Origin: Neoarius graeffei
Taxonomy: Eukaryota > Chordata > Actinopteri > Siluriformes > Ariidae
Length of the DNA: 64,000 nucleotides
NCBI RefSeq assembly: GCF_027579695.1
Contig: NC_083569.1
Coordinates: forward strand, 72,752,149-72,816,148
Reading direction: 5' to 3'
Part shown: positions 52,673 through 62,708 of the stretch, piece by piece
Layout of the letters: every line of letters starts with the position of its first letter
How positions within the stretch are numbered: position 1 is the first letter of the stretch
Made by a program: the position numbers and the translations under genes
The notes under the pieces: model-generated
Seen by the model: only the letters and a program-made list of their open reading frames with translations
What the model was told of the DNA's origin: nothing
Databases searched by the model: none

Positions 52673-52689
52673 CCCATTATTATTATTAT

Positions 52690-52965
52690 TATTATTATCG
52701 CTAAGCTCAGTCCACCGGGTGTCTTGGACTGGCAGTTTTGGACCCCCAAGTTCGAGTCCTGTCCAAGGACCTATGAATTTTAGAGGTCCTTGCACAAGAT
52801 GTGTGCAGCTCCTCATAGTGCTGCTTTCTGAAGTTATTGTGGTGTGAGCTTGTTGAACTCCAACGTCTTCAGATGTTTTTCAAGGTCTTTGGGTATTGCT
52901 CTCAGCGCTCTGACCACAACTGGCACTACCGTGGCCTTCTTTTCCCCTCGTCTTTCAATCTGTTA
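52690..52965. repeat. Dispersed repeat, possibly a retrotransposon remnant
   Basis: Contains cttggactggcagttttgga, ttcgagtcctgtccaaggac and tggcactaccgtggccttct, known to me as a repeated fish sequence. No reverse transcriptase motif could be read, so the class is open. Confidence 0.35.
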
Positions 52966-54273
52966 TTATTATTATTATTATTATTTTTATTAGCATTATA
53001 TGTCAGTTGACATTATTTGCTTATAGACATAATAACAGATATTTGTTGCTTTCCCTGATTATCAATATTAGACGATTTCTGGACCCTGACCCCTTTTTCA
53101 GAAGCATAGTTCTAAGTATCTTTAATTCTGAGGCACACTTTTTAAATATGAGATATAAGCAGAATGAATAGTGTCCTAACAAACTGGTGAGGCCAGTCAC
53201 AGAGTGGTGTTAATGAAAATCAAGAGCTGTACTGTTTACATGTATTGGCTCCAGTGGGATTTCCATTGTAACTAATTTCTAGGCCGAGGGAGTGAAATGC
53301 CACAAGGCTGTATTATGGGTCCACAAAAGATTTAGACCTAGAATAGCCATAGAGCTCAGTACAAGCAAGAGATTCACTCAGATGAACAAGACAAATCTGT
53401 GTGGCCACCGAGGTCACTGGACAGCTATCAAGAAGTCATGCTGAATGGACTCTTGTCAGATAATAATCAACAGCAAACAAACTGTACGGGCTGTTCCTTG
53501 TAGCGTATTCATCTTCATCAGGTTCATCTGTCAAATCCATCATGCGCTTATTCTTCTTTTCATTTTCTGCTCCACAGTTTTGGCATGCAATCACTATCAC
53601 GCCTCCTACGCTACTCTGTGTTGCTACGCTGTGTTGCTACGCTGAAAAAGAGCAGAATATTTCCTCTGTCCACTTCCTTTTGTCATAGCAGAGGAAGCAA
53701 CTCCCCAACTTTGTCCTTAATCCCACATGTCTGGCCATGTGTTGCAATCCAGCATTTGTACATCAACATGAGTTCATTAACCTTCTCTGGTGAACAGAAG
53801 AATGATGATTAGGCCTAGGCTAGTTTTTGTTAAAATATTACCCATTTGTATTTGCTTAGGATTGTGGCCTAATTGTCCAATAATTCCCTTGCCCTGACAA
53901 GTTCAAGATAACTGAATCAGATCCTGAAAGGCAGCAAATTATTTGGCACGGATGATTGTTTCTTCAGAGTATGGCAACTGGAGTTCATGTCCCACTCGAG
54001 ACTGTGTGTCAGCATTTGATGAGAACATGGGGTGAAGGAGCAGCTTATATTCAGCTGGTTATCCCTTCATGTTATACTTAGCCTTAACATATACACAAAA
54101 ACACGGATGTGAAGTAAATCAACTCTAATTCTTTAAGGATGCTGGTCATTCCTTCTAGAAAATCACAGCCATGTAGGGTATCAGAGTCTCTCCTATGCCA
54201 GGATCTGGTCTTCCCAGGCAGTCTTCTGTCCCAGTACTAACTAGCTCTTTGAGACACATGGGTGCAGCACGGG
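52966..54273. other. Intronic, nothing recognised
   Basis: Apart from a short ATT repeat near 52965-52985, I see no element ends or exon with splice support. Consistent with nhsl2 intron 1. Confidence 0.5.
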
Positions 54274-54643
54274 GGCGGCACGGTGATGTAGTGGTTAGCA
54301 CTGTTGCCTCACAGCAAGAAGGTCCTGGGTTTGAGCCCCGTGGCCGGTGAGGGCCTTTCTATGTGGAGTTTGCATGTTCTCCCTGTGTCTGTGTGGGTTT
54401 CCTCCGGGTGCTCCGGTTTCCCCCACAGTCCAAAGACATGCAGGTTAGGTTAATTGGTGGCTCTAAATTGACCGTAGGTGTGAATGTGAATGGTTGTTTG
54501 TCACTGTGTGTCAGCCCTGCGATGACCTGGCGACTTGTCCAGGGTGTACTCCGCCTCTCGCCCATAGTCAGCTGGGATAGGCTCCAGCTTGCCTGCGGCC
54601 CTGTAGAACAGGATAAAGCGGCTACAGATAATGGATGGATGGA
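54274..54643 (+). repeat. DANA-like SINE
   Basis: A full-length copy with more changes than most (ctctgtgtctgtgtgggttt, a shortened gtgaatgtgaatgg part). Tail gataatggatggatgg. Confidence 0.82.
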
Positions 54644-54654
54644 AGGGTGTGGCA

Positions 54655-54905
54655 CCGATCTCCATTTCTATAGCCCTCGGCCTCTCGCCTATTATATAGC
54701 TAGGGTTACAATGAGGGGCTAGTCCTCTTATAACTGCGAGAGTTTGACTCCCTACTCACATCTGTATTGCAGCTTGCCTTGCCAGATGGCAGTAGGTACC
54801 ATTTTTATGATGGTCTTTGGTATGACCCAACTGCAAGTAGAACTCACGATCTCCCAGTTGAGAGGTGGACACGCTAACCACTAGGCCAACTCGTGGTCAT
54901 GTAGG
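54655..54905. repeat. Dispersed repeat, unclassified
   Basis: Contains atggcagtaggtaccatttt and ctcccagttgagaggtggac, then ctaaccactaggccaactcg, which resembles a tRNA-like or LINE-derived fish repeat read from the 3' side. The ends are undefined. Confidence 0.35.
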
Positions 54906-54954
54906 GTATAGGATAGGAAAAAATGAGGCAGGAATTGAAATAAAGCCACAGGAA

Positions 54955-55145
54955 GCCATGGCCTAATGGTTAGAGAAGCAGCTTTGGGACTAAAAGGTTG
55001 CCACTTCGATTCCCTGGACCAGCAGGAATGGCTGAAGTGCCTTTGAGCAAGGCACCTAACCCCTAACTGCTCCCCAGTATGTTGCTCTGGGTATGTTGTA
55101 CGCCGCTCTGGATAAGAGTGTCTGCTTAAATGCCATTAATGTAAT
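54955..55145 (+). repeat. tRNA-derived SINE, second family
   Basis: Head ccatggcctaatggttagag (A box) and ttcgattccctgg (B-box-like), then gagcaaggcacctaacccct and the tail cgctctggataagagtgtct. It is the fullest copy of the family also seen at 240-298 and 3774-4016. Confidence 0.78.
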
Positions 55146-55700
55146 GTAAATAAGGATTAATGTGTGTTTAGTAGATGGCCCCGATGTGCATAACTAAATG
55201 TTTGTATCACCACCACATCACAGATCATGCTTGATAGATCAAGCATTTACAACATGCCTTGTGTCAAAATCTTCAGCCTTGAGCAGAGCTGCAGAATCAT
55301 TTTCACTGAATAAATATGACATTATCAAGGTGATATTAAAAACCAATCTGTTAATATTAATATAATTAAGATATGTCTTAGACTAGGTTTAGCCATTAAT
55401 GTTTTTGCAAAACACTTTCTGTATTAGGGACATTTGTGTATTTGAGGAGAAACTGTTTAGGGGCAATAAACATTCTGTTCTGACTGTGATGGGTTCCTGA
55501 TGTGCTGTTATTTATTGATAATAATATTAATTTTATACTATAGTGGTACAGATGACAGAGTAAAAAAATCATCTTGAAATGATTGCCACGATTTAAAAAA
55601 AAATCTTTTCAATGGCCTTTTTTTTTCAGGACAACCACCCAAGCAAAACTCAGAGAGAGTGATATTTCTATATTGTTTTGATACTTTGACTACTGAAGGG
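55146..55700. other. Intronic, nothing recognised
   Basis: AT-rich sequence without identified structure. Confidence 0.5.
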
Positions 55701-55738
55701 CAGTGTTGGGCAAGTTACTCAGGAAGAGTAATTAATTA

Positions 55739-57343
55739 CAACCCCAATTCCAAAAAAGTTGGGACAAAGTACAAATTGTAAATAAAAACGGAATGCAATA
55801 ATTTACAAATCTCAAAAACTGATATTGTATTCACAATAGAACATAGACAACATATCAAATGTTGAAAGTGAGACATTTTGAAATTTCATGCCAAATACTG
55901 GCTCATTTGAAATTTCATGACAGCAACACATCTCAAAAAAGTTGGGACAGGGGCAATAAGAGGCTGGAAAAGTTAAAGGTACAAAAAAGGAACAGCTGGA
56001 GGACCGAATTGCAACTCATTAGGTCAATTGGCAATAGGTCATTAACATGACTGGGTATAAAAAGAGCATCTTGGAGTGGCAGCGGCTCTCAGAAGTAAAG
56101 ATGGGAAGAGGATCACCAATCCCCCTAATTCTGTGCCGACAAATAGTGGAGCAATATCAGAAAGGAGTTCGACAGTGTAAAATTGCAAAGAATTTGAACA
56201 TATCATCATCTACAGTGCATAATATCATCAAAAGATTCAGAGAATCTGGAAGAATCTCTGTGTGTAAGGGTCAAGGCCGGAAAACCATACTGGGTGCCCG
56301 TGATCTTCGGACCCTTAGACGGCACTGCATCACATACAGGCATGCTTCTGTATTGGAAATCACAAAATGGGCTCAGGAATATTTCCAGAGAACATTATCT
56401 GTGAACACAATTCACCGTGCCATCCGCCGTTGCCAGCTAAAACTCTATAGTTCAAAGAAGAAGCCGTATCTAAACATGATCCAGAAGCGCAGACGTCTTC
56501 TCTGGGCCAAGGCTCATTTAAAATGGACTGTGGCAAAGTGGAAAACTGTTCTGTGGTCAGACGAATCAAAATGTGAAGTTCTTTATGGAAATCAGGGACA
56601 CCGTGTCATTCGGACTAAAGAGGAGAAGGACGGCCCAAGTTGTTATCAGCGCTCAGTTCAGAAGCCTGCATCTCTGATGGTATGGGGTTGCATTAGTGCG
56701 TGTGGCATGGGCAGCTTACACATCTGGAAAGACACCATCAATGCTGAAAGGTATATCCAGGTTCTAGAGCAACATATGCTCCCATCCAGACGACGTCTCT
56801 TTCAGGGAAGACCTTGCATTTTCCAACATGACAATGCCAAACCACATACTGCATCAATTACAGCATCATGGCTGCGTAGAAGAAGGGTCCGGGTACTGAA
56901 CTGGCCAGCCTGCAGTCCAGATCTTTCACCCATAGAAAACATTTGGCGCATCATAAAATGGAAGATACGACAAAAAAGACCTAAGACAGTTGAGCAACTA
57001 GAATCCTACATTAGACAAGAATGGGTTAACATTCCTATCCCTAAACTTGAGCAACTTGTCTCCTCAGTCCGCAGACGTTTACAGACTGTTGTAAAGAGAA
57101 AAGGGGATGTCTCACAGTGGTAAACATGGCCTTGTCCCAACTTTTTTGAGATGTGTTGTTGTCATGAAATTTAAAATCACCTAATTTTTCTCTTTAAATT
57201 ATACATTTTCTCAGTTTAAACATTTGATATGTCATCTATGTTCTATTCTGAATAAAATATGGAATTTTGAAACTTCCACATCATTGCATTCCGTTTTTAT
57301 TTACAATTTGTACTTTGTCCCAACTTTTTTGGAATCGGGGTTG
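55739..57343 (+). mobile_element. Tc1-like element, family 3, copy F
   Basis: TA flanks at 55737-55738 and 57344-57345. It is 1,605 bp, in the left subterminal part of the large hAT. Very close to copies D and E. Confidence 0.94.
56047..57123 (+). CDS. Tc1/mariner-like transposase, full-length
   Basis: 358 codons, or 340 from the likely start at 56101 ([16 protein letters not shown]). The C terminus GDVSQW followed by TAA appears to be the natural end. Catalytic Asp, Asp and Glu are present in [22 protein letters not shown] and SPIENIW. Differences from copy D include Arg to Cys in ILCRQ, Asp to Gly in KDGPS and Arg to Trp in IIKWKIR, all compatible with CpG or point decay. Activity is therefore uncertain despite the open frame. 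Confidence 0.88.
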   Translation: MTGYKKSILEWQRLSEVKMGRGSPIPLILCRQIVEQYQKGVRQCKIAKNLNISSSTVHNIIKRFRESGRISVCKGQGRKTILGARDLRTLRRHCITYRHASVLEITKWAQEYFQRTLSVNTIHRAIRRCQLKLYSSKKKPYLNMIQKRRRLLWAKAHLKWTVAKWKTVLWSDESKCEVLYGNQGHRVIRTKEEKDGPSCYQRSVQKPASLMVWGCISACGMGSLHIWKDTINAERYIQVLEQHMLPSRRRLFQGRPCIFQHDNAKPHTASITASWLRRRRVRVLNWPACSPDLSPIENIWRIIKWKIRQKRPKTVEQLESYIRQEWVNIPIPKLEQLVSSVRRRLQTVVKRKGDVSQW

Positions 57344-57469
57344 TACTTTTACAATTTACTGCCTTCAAAAAAGTAATCAAATTACTTTACTAATTTCTTG
57401 GTATCAAAAGTAATTAGTTACATTACTCACTACATTACTTTTACTTCCCCTTTTCTGAAAAAGTGAAAG

Positions 57470-57620
57470 CTTTTGCTGTTAGCTGTCCAGATGTCAGCTG
57501 TGGTGGACACAAAGTTTACCTCTCTGAATGTGGCCTTGAAATTAGATTCCATCACAGCATATTCGCTCTCGAGGTAGTCAGCAAACGTCTTTCCCTGTAG
57601 CAGCCTAGCATTGCTCTTAG
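57470..57620 (-). pseudogene. hAT transposase fragment (middle part)
   Basis: The minus strand reads LQGKTFADYLESEYAV, then FREVNFVSTTADIWTA. The VSTTADIWT motif is a hallmark of the catalytic region of hAT transposases. Only about 50 residues are readable. Confidence 0.7.
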
Positions 57621-57854
57621 ATTAGGTTAGATTCACTTTATTCATCCCACATCGGGGAAATTCATGTGTTACAGTAGCAAGAAAATGTCAAACAGATAAC
57701 AAATAAAACTGAAATAAAAATTAGACATACGAAGGATTAAATACAGAGGGCTATTTGCATTATCTACTGTGAAAAAGTATAGAAAAATTGCCTTATTGAG
57801 AGGCTCAGAAAAGTTGCACATTACAGGTAGACTCTGTATATATACACACATATA
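57618..57854 (-). repeat. Possible LINE 3' end remnant
   Basis: The segment ttagattcactttattcatc, followed by ccacatcggggaaattcatg, resembles the 3' terminal region of common fish LINEs read in reverse. Similar AT-rich sequence (ttgcacataataattgca) resumes at 59570-59740 right of Tc1 copy G. Confidence 0.35.
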
Positions 57855-59458
57855 CAGTGGTGCTTGAAAGTTTGTGAACCCTTTAGAATTTTCTATATTT
57901 CTGCATAAATATGACCTAAAACATCATCAGATTTTCACACAAGTCCTAAAAGTAGATAAAGAGAACCCAGTTAAACAAATGAGACAAAAATATTATACTT
58001 GGTCATTTATTTATTGAGGAAAATGATCCAATATTACATATTTGTGAGTGGCAAAAGTATGTGAACCTTTGCTTTCAGTATCTGGTGTGACCCCCTTGTG
58101 CAGCAATAACTGCAACTAAACATTTCTGGTAACTGTTGATCAGTCCTGCACATCGGCTTGGAGGAATTTTAGCTCATTCCTCCATACAGAACAGCTTCAA
58201 CTCTGGGATGTTGGTGGGTTTCCTCACATGAACTGCTCGCTTCAGGTCCTTCCACAACATATCGATTGGATTAAGGTCAGGACTTTGACTTGGCCATTCC
58301 AAAATATTAACTTTATTCTTCTTTAACCATTCTTTGGTAGAATGACTTGTGTGTTTAGGGTCGTTGTCTAGCCACATGACCCACCTTCTCTTGAGATTCA
58401 GTTCATGGACAGATGTCCTGACATTTTCCTTTAGAATTCGCTGATATAATTCAGAATTCATTGTTCCGTCGGTGATGGCAAGCTGTCCTGGCCCAGATGC
58501 AGCAAAACAGGCTCAAACCATGATACTACCACCACCATGTTTCACAGATGGGATAAGGTTCTTGTGCTGGAATGCAGGGTTTTCCTTTCTCCAAACATAA
58601 CGCTTCTCATTTAAACCAAAAAGTTATATTTTGGTCTCACCTGTCCACAAAACATTTTTCCAATAGCCTTCTGGATTGTCCACGTGATCTTTAGCAAACT
58701 GCAGACGAGCAGCAATGTTCTTTTTGGAGAGCAGTAGCTTTCTCCTTGAAACCCTGCCATGCACACCATTGTTGTTCAGTGTTCTCCTGATGGTGGACTC
58801 ATGAACATTAACATTAGCCAATGTGAGAGAGGCCTTCAGTTGCTTAGAAGTTACCTTGGAGTCCTTTATGACCTCACCGATTATTACACACCTTGCTCTT
58901 GGAGTGATCTTTGTTGGTCGACCACTCCTGGGGAGGGTAACAATGGTCTTGAATTTCCTCCATTTGTACACAATCTGTCTGACTGTGGATTGGTGGAGTC
59001 AAAACTCTTTAGAGATGGTTTTGTCACCTTTTCCAGCCTGATGAGCATCAACAACGCTTTTTCTGAGGTCCTCAGAAATCTCCTTTGTTCGTGCCATGAT
59101 ACACTTCCACAAACATGTGTTGTGAAGATCAGACTTTGATAGATTCCTGTTCTTTAAATAAAACAGGGTGCCCACTCACACCTGATTGTCATCCCATTGA
59201 TTGAAAACACCTGACTCTAATTTCACCTTCAAATTAACTGCTAATCCTAGAGGTTCACATACTTTTGCCTGTCACAGATATTGGATCATTTTCCTCAATA
59301 AATAAATGACCAAGTATAATATTTTTTGTCTCATTTGTTTAATTGGGTTCTCTTTATCTACTTTTAGGACTTGTGTGAAAATCTGATGATGTTTTAGGTC
59401 ATATTTATGCAGAAATATAGAAAATTCTAAAGGGTTCACAAACTTTCAAGCACCACTG
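57855..59458 (-). mobile_element. Tc1-like family 1, copy G
   Basis: TA flanks at 57853-57854 and 59459-59460. The ends are cagtggtgcttgaaagtttg. 1,604 bp. Confidence 0.93.
58075..59097 (-). pseudogene. Tc1 transposase with four in-frame stops
   Basis: The span from the family ATG to the final TGA is exactly 1,023 bp, so there are no net indels. In-frame stops fall at about codons 33, 158, 195 and 308 (complement of positions 58999-59001, 58624-58626, 58513-58515 and 58174-58176). Other changes include the Gln-Gln before the second Asp becoming Trp-Leu. The copy is dead by point mutation only. Confidence 0.9.
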
Positions 59459-59463
59459 TATAC

Positions 59464-59466
<3 letters not shown>

Positions 59467-59557
<91 letters not shown>
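59467..59557. repeat. (AT)n microsatellite with a palindromic interruption
   Basis: Alternating AT interrupted by ataatttatat, directly to the right of Tc1 copy G. It would form cruciform or hairpin structures. Confidence 0.85.
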
Positions 59558-59562
<5 letters not shown>

Positions 59563-59805
59563 ATGCATAAAAATAGTTTAGGGCCTATATTAATTGCACA
59601 TAATAATTGCATCGATGAGAGATGGCAGAGGTAGTCGTGGTGAAGTAGTGCAAATATAACGACAAACAGGTTATTGGTGCTACGTTACAAGTTGTGGGTG
59701 TTATACAGTCTGACTTCATGGGTATTTTCTTGATAATGCATCAAAATGTGGACGAGTCAACAGTGCAAACAAGTAACATCTCTTCTACGATATAGTCAGT
59801 TCACT

Positions 59806-60149
59806 TCACTTCTCTCTCCCACCGTTTTCTGTTCTGAAGTCCAGTTTTTGTTGTTTAGCCGGAGTGCATGCATCTTTATCAGCGCCTGTGTTTTTTTCCA
59901 CAAGTTTCACATCGCTGTGTTGCTGCGTCAGATGCTTCATTAAATTTGAGGATGTATTTTTCGCAGTTGAAAGTGTTTTGTTGCGAGACTGACCGAGTTT
60001 ACAACAGACGACAATGTTCTTCGCATCTATGGTTGTCACAAATTCAAAATAATGGCAGAATTTCCCACTTTGGAAAGCAAATTTCTCTTCCAATAGTTCA
60101 TCCTTCATCAATGTTTGTCTGACCTGCTGCGCATTCATGTCATAGGAAA
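59806..60149 (-). pseudogene. hAT transposase N terminus with BED-type finger
   Basis: The minus strand encodes FCHYFEFVTTIDAKNIVVCC, then LSTAKNTSSNLMKHLTQQH. The C-x-n-C followed by LSTxKxTSSNLxKHLxxxH spacing is the BED zinc finger of hAT proteins. The 5' side of the longer open frame (to 60249) is sequence of the second hAT at 60150 and is not part of this gene. Confidence 0.75.
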
Positions 60150-60263
60150 CAGGCTTGTAGTACTCGAGTCCGACTCGTTTTAAGGACTTGTGACTCGACT
60201 TGGACTTGAGCACTGATGACTTGGACTTGGACTCATTTATTAATTGCATTCAGACTTGTAAAT

Positions 60264-60655
60264 TGAAGAAGAAGAAGAAGAAGAAGAAGAAGAACTTTAT
60301 TCATCACACGCTTGTGAAATTCCTCTCTGCATTTAACCCATCTGAAGCAGTGAACACACACATGAGCAGTGAGCACACACACACACCCAGAGCAGTGGGC
60401 AGCCATGCTAACAGCGCCCGGGGAGCAGTTGGGAGTTAGGTGCCTCACTCAAGGGCACCTCAGCCCAAGGCCATCCCATATTAACCTAACCGCATGTCTT
60501 TGGACTGTGGGGGAAACCGGAGCACCCGGAGGAAACCCACACAGACATGGGGAGAACATGCAGACTCCACACAGAAAGGCCCCTGCCGGCTGCTGGGCTC
60601 GAACCCAGAACCTTCTTGCTGTGAGGTGACCATGCTAACCACTTACACCACGAGA
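60264..60655 (-). repeat. SINE variant with DANA-like 5' half
   Basis: On the minus strand a DANA-like head and central part (B box ggttcgagcc, gtgtggagtctgcatgtt) pass into a different 3' part (aactgctccccgggcgctgt) and a (GAA)n/(CTT)n end near 60264-60292. It may be a composite SINE family. Confidence 0.55.
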
Positions 60656-60757
60656 GACAAGCACTTTGATTTTTTTCTTTATTTTTTGTAACATGCCATA
60701 ATAATTTGGCATAAGATATTTATATCTACATTAATTTTTGTACTACTTTCGTATAAG

Positions 60758-61179
60758 AGTGTCACACCTCCGTGCCTTAGCACGTGTATCAGATAGACTC
60801 TCAAGTGCGCGCCGGACAGTGCATGCACCAAGCGGACTCTTGCAAGTGTGCCGTAAACGACTCGCACCTGCACAGGATTAAGGCGCAATCAGCGCACCTA
60901 TATAAAAACTGTGAAAACACACTTACTTTGCGAAGTATTGAGTTGCGTTGCTGACACATTACTGAGCTTTATTTGCTTGTTTGGTTTTCTGATCCCTGAT
61001 TTCCTGTTTCTCATCTTTGATCCTGCCGAGTCTAAGATAGCCTGTTTGTGCCTCGCTCGATCTATTGCCTGTTTCACTGTTTTACAATTTTTCCTGCCGT
61101 TCTGGATTGTTTACTTTCTTCACTTGTATTAATAAACACACCTTTTGCGCTTACATCCGTCTCCCAGCCATCTCTGACA
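60758..61179 (+). mobile_element. Solo LTR of a Ty3/gypsy-like retrotransposon
   Basis: Begins TGTCACACCTCC and ends CATCTCTGACA. TATAAAA at 60901-60907 and AATAAA at 61131-61136 are in promoter-polyadenylation order, and the preceding gcacct and following cgtctcccag blocks are like other fish gypsy LTRs. No primer binding site or internal region follows, and no matching target duplication is visible. Confidence 0.5.
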
Positions 61180-61620
61180 GAATACTTCACACTCCCTGAT
61201 AAAGAGAATGCACATTCACCTGTTCATATGTCATGTTCAGGAACAAACTAATGTTAATGGTGCTAAAACAGCCACCGTCAGATGGTGTGGTTGGAGTCTT
61301 GTTCTCGGACTCAACGCAGATCAATAGTGGACTCGACTCGAAATTTTTTTAATGATTTAACCGACTTGACTCGGACTTGAACACTGGGGACTCAAGACTG
61401 GACTCGGACTTGAGGTTTAGTGACTCGACAACAACACTGATAGTAAGATAGCCCATCTAGGACAAAATTCAAAGTGTGTTCAGGTAACGAGGTGATACTT
61501 GGATTAGTAACTGCAATATAATTACCGTTTTAGAAATTGTAATGTTACTTTACTCGTTACTGAGGAACGTATTCAAATTACAGGAACGCATTACTCACTA
61601 CTCAAATATTTTAGCAATTT

Positions 61621-61829
61621 CCCATGTCAAAAAATGCAATCCTTTTTGACCAGTAGGTTTTTTTTTGTCATTTTGTGTGAAATACCTTGATATATCAACT
61701 TTTACTGTTATCATGCCTTGAATTTTTCTTCACATTCCAGTCAATTTTAAAGGACAGTTTTTAAACAGGTATGCTATCCTTACAGAATTCAAGGCATCTG
61801 GTAGCGAGACTACATTTAACGTGTTGCAG
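61621..61829. other. Intronic, nothing recognised
   Basis: Short AT-rich stretch between the large hAT and a decayed transposase fragment. Confidence 0.4.
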
Positions 61830-62290
61830 TTGAGAGGGAATCAGAACCAGAGTGAGGAGTTGCTTCTTGGTAGAGTCTCTCCGACTCTATGGACCTGTAT
61901 TGGAATGATGAATGCCATTCTTCCAACAGATGTTACCTTAGCTATTGTTTTAATGATGGTGTTGGAAAGCACTGTCTCACACGTCTGTCCAAACTCTCCA
62001 ATAGGCATGAGTTCTGGTGACTGTGAAGGTCATAGCTTATGATGTTTATCATTTTCATCCTCATTAAACTATTCACTGAGTCTCTGTGCCCTCTTCATAG
62101 GGGTGGCGTCATCTTGAAAGAAACCTCTCCATCAGGATAGAAATGTTTCCTTGGAGGATAAAACTGATCAGTCAGAAGAAGTTTGTATTGATTTGCAGTG
62201 ACTTTTCCCTCAGAGAGGACAAATTGAGCCAAATCATGCCAACAAACCATATGCAGAGATGACTGTGAGATCATGGACTCAGGACTATAT
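61830..62290 (-). pseudogene. Badly decayed Tc1/mariner-type transposase remnant
   Basis: The minus strand contains KHFYPDGE followed by frame-disrupted sequence resembling the FQDDNAPIHRA region of a Tc1-like group, and cattttcatcctcattaaac corresponds to a WFDEDEND-like part. Many stops and shifts. Called from pattern memory. Confidence 0.4.
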
Positions 62291-62351
62291 TTTGGCCCAT
62301 AGAGATGCCCTTTTAATATGAAAGTTTATCCTTCATACACTAAGGTAGGGT

Positions 62352-62690
62352 GGCATGGTGGTGCAGGTTGGTGCACTATCACCTCACAGACAGAAGGTTC
62401 TGGGTTTGAACCTTGTGGCTGCCTGGGGGCTTTCTGTGCACAGTTACATGTTCTCCCTGTGCTCCGGTTTCCTCCCACAGTCCAAACACATGTGGATGAG
62501 GTCAGCTGGCTACTCTAAATTTCCCATAGGTGTGAATGTGAATGGTTGTTTGTCTCCATGTTAGCCCTGTGATAGATTGGCGACCCCCCATGGTGAACCG
62601 CGCCTCTCACTTGAAGTCAGCTGGGATTGGGATTGGCCCTTCACGACCCTGATGGATAAGCAGTATAGATAATGGATGGATTGATGGATG
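62352..62690 (+). repeat. Old, diverged DANA-like SINE
   Basis: The same order of blocks as the young copies, with many changes (ggtggtgcaggttggtgcac, ggtttgaacc, cccatggtgaaccgcgcctc). Tail gataatggatggattgatgg. Confidence 0.72.
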
Positions 62691-62708
62691 GAAGGATGTA
62701 CCAAGGTA

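Larger units (their letters stand above)
60150..61439. mobile_element. hAT-like non-autonomous element in the larger hAT
   Basis: The left end is CAGGCTTGTAGTACTCGAGT and the right end (reverse complement) is CAGTGTTGTTGTCGAGTCAC. Both are rich in gactcgacttggactt-type repeats. The flanks ATAGGAAA and ATAGTAAG could be a decayed 8-bp duplication. It holds a SINE and a solo LTR. Confidence 0.5.
55701..61620 (-). mobile_element. Large decayed hAT element with nested insertions
   Basis: The left end starts CAGTGTTGGGCAAGTTACTC, the well-known terminus of a vertebrate hAT group with agtaattagttacatt repeats. The matching subterminal sequence is near 61500-61600 (gttactttactcgttactga), but a clean right terminus and duplication were not found. 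Transposase remnants (BED finger near 59900-60100, VSTTADIWTA near 57490-57545) are on the minus strand. It contains Tc1 copies F and G, a second hAT, a SINE and an LTR. Confidence 0.55.
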
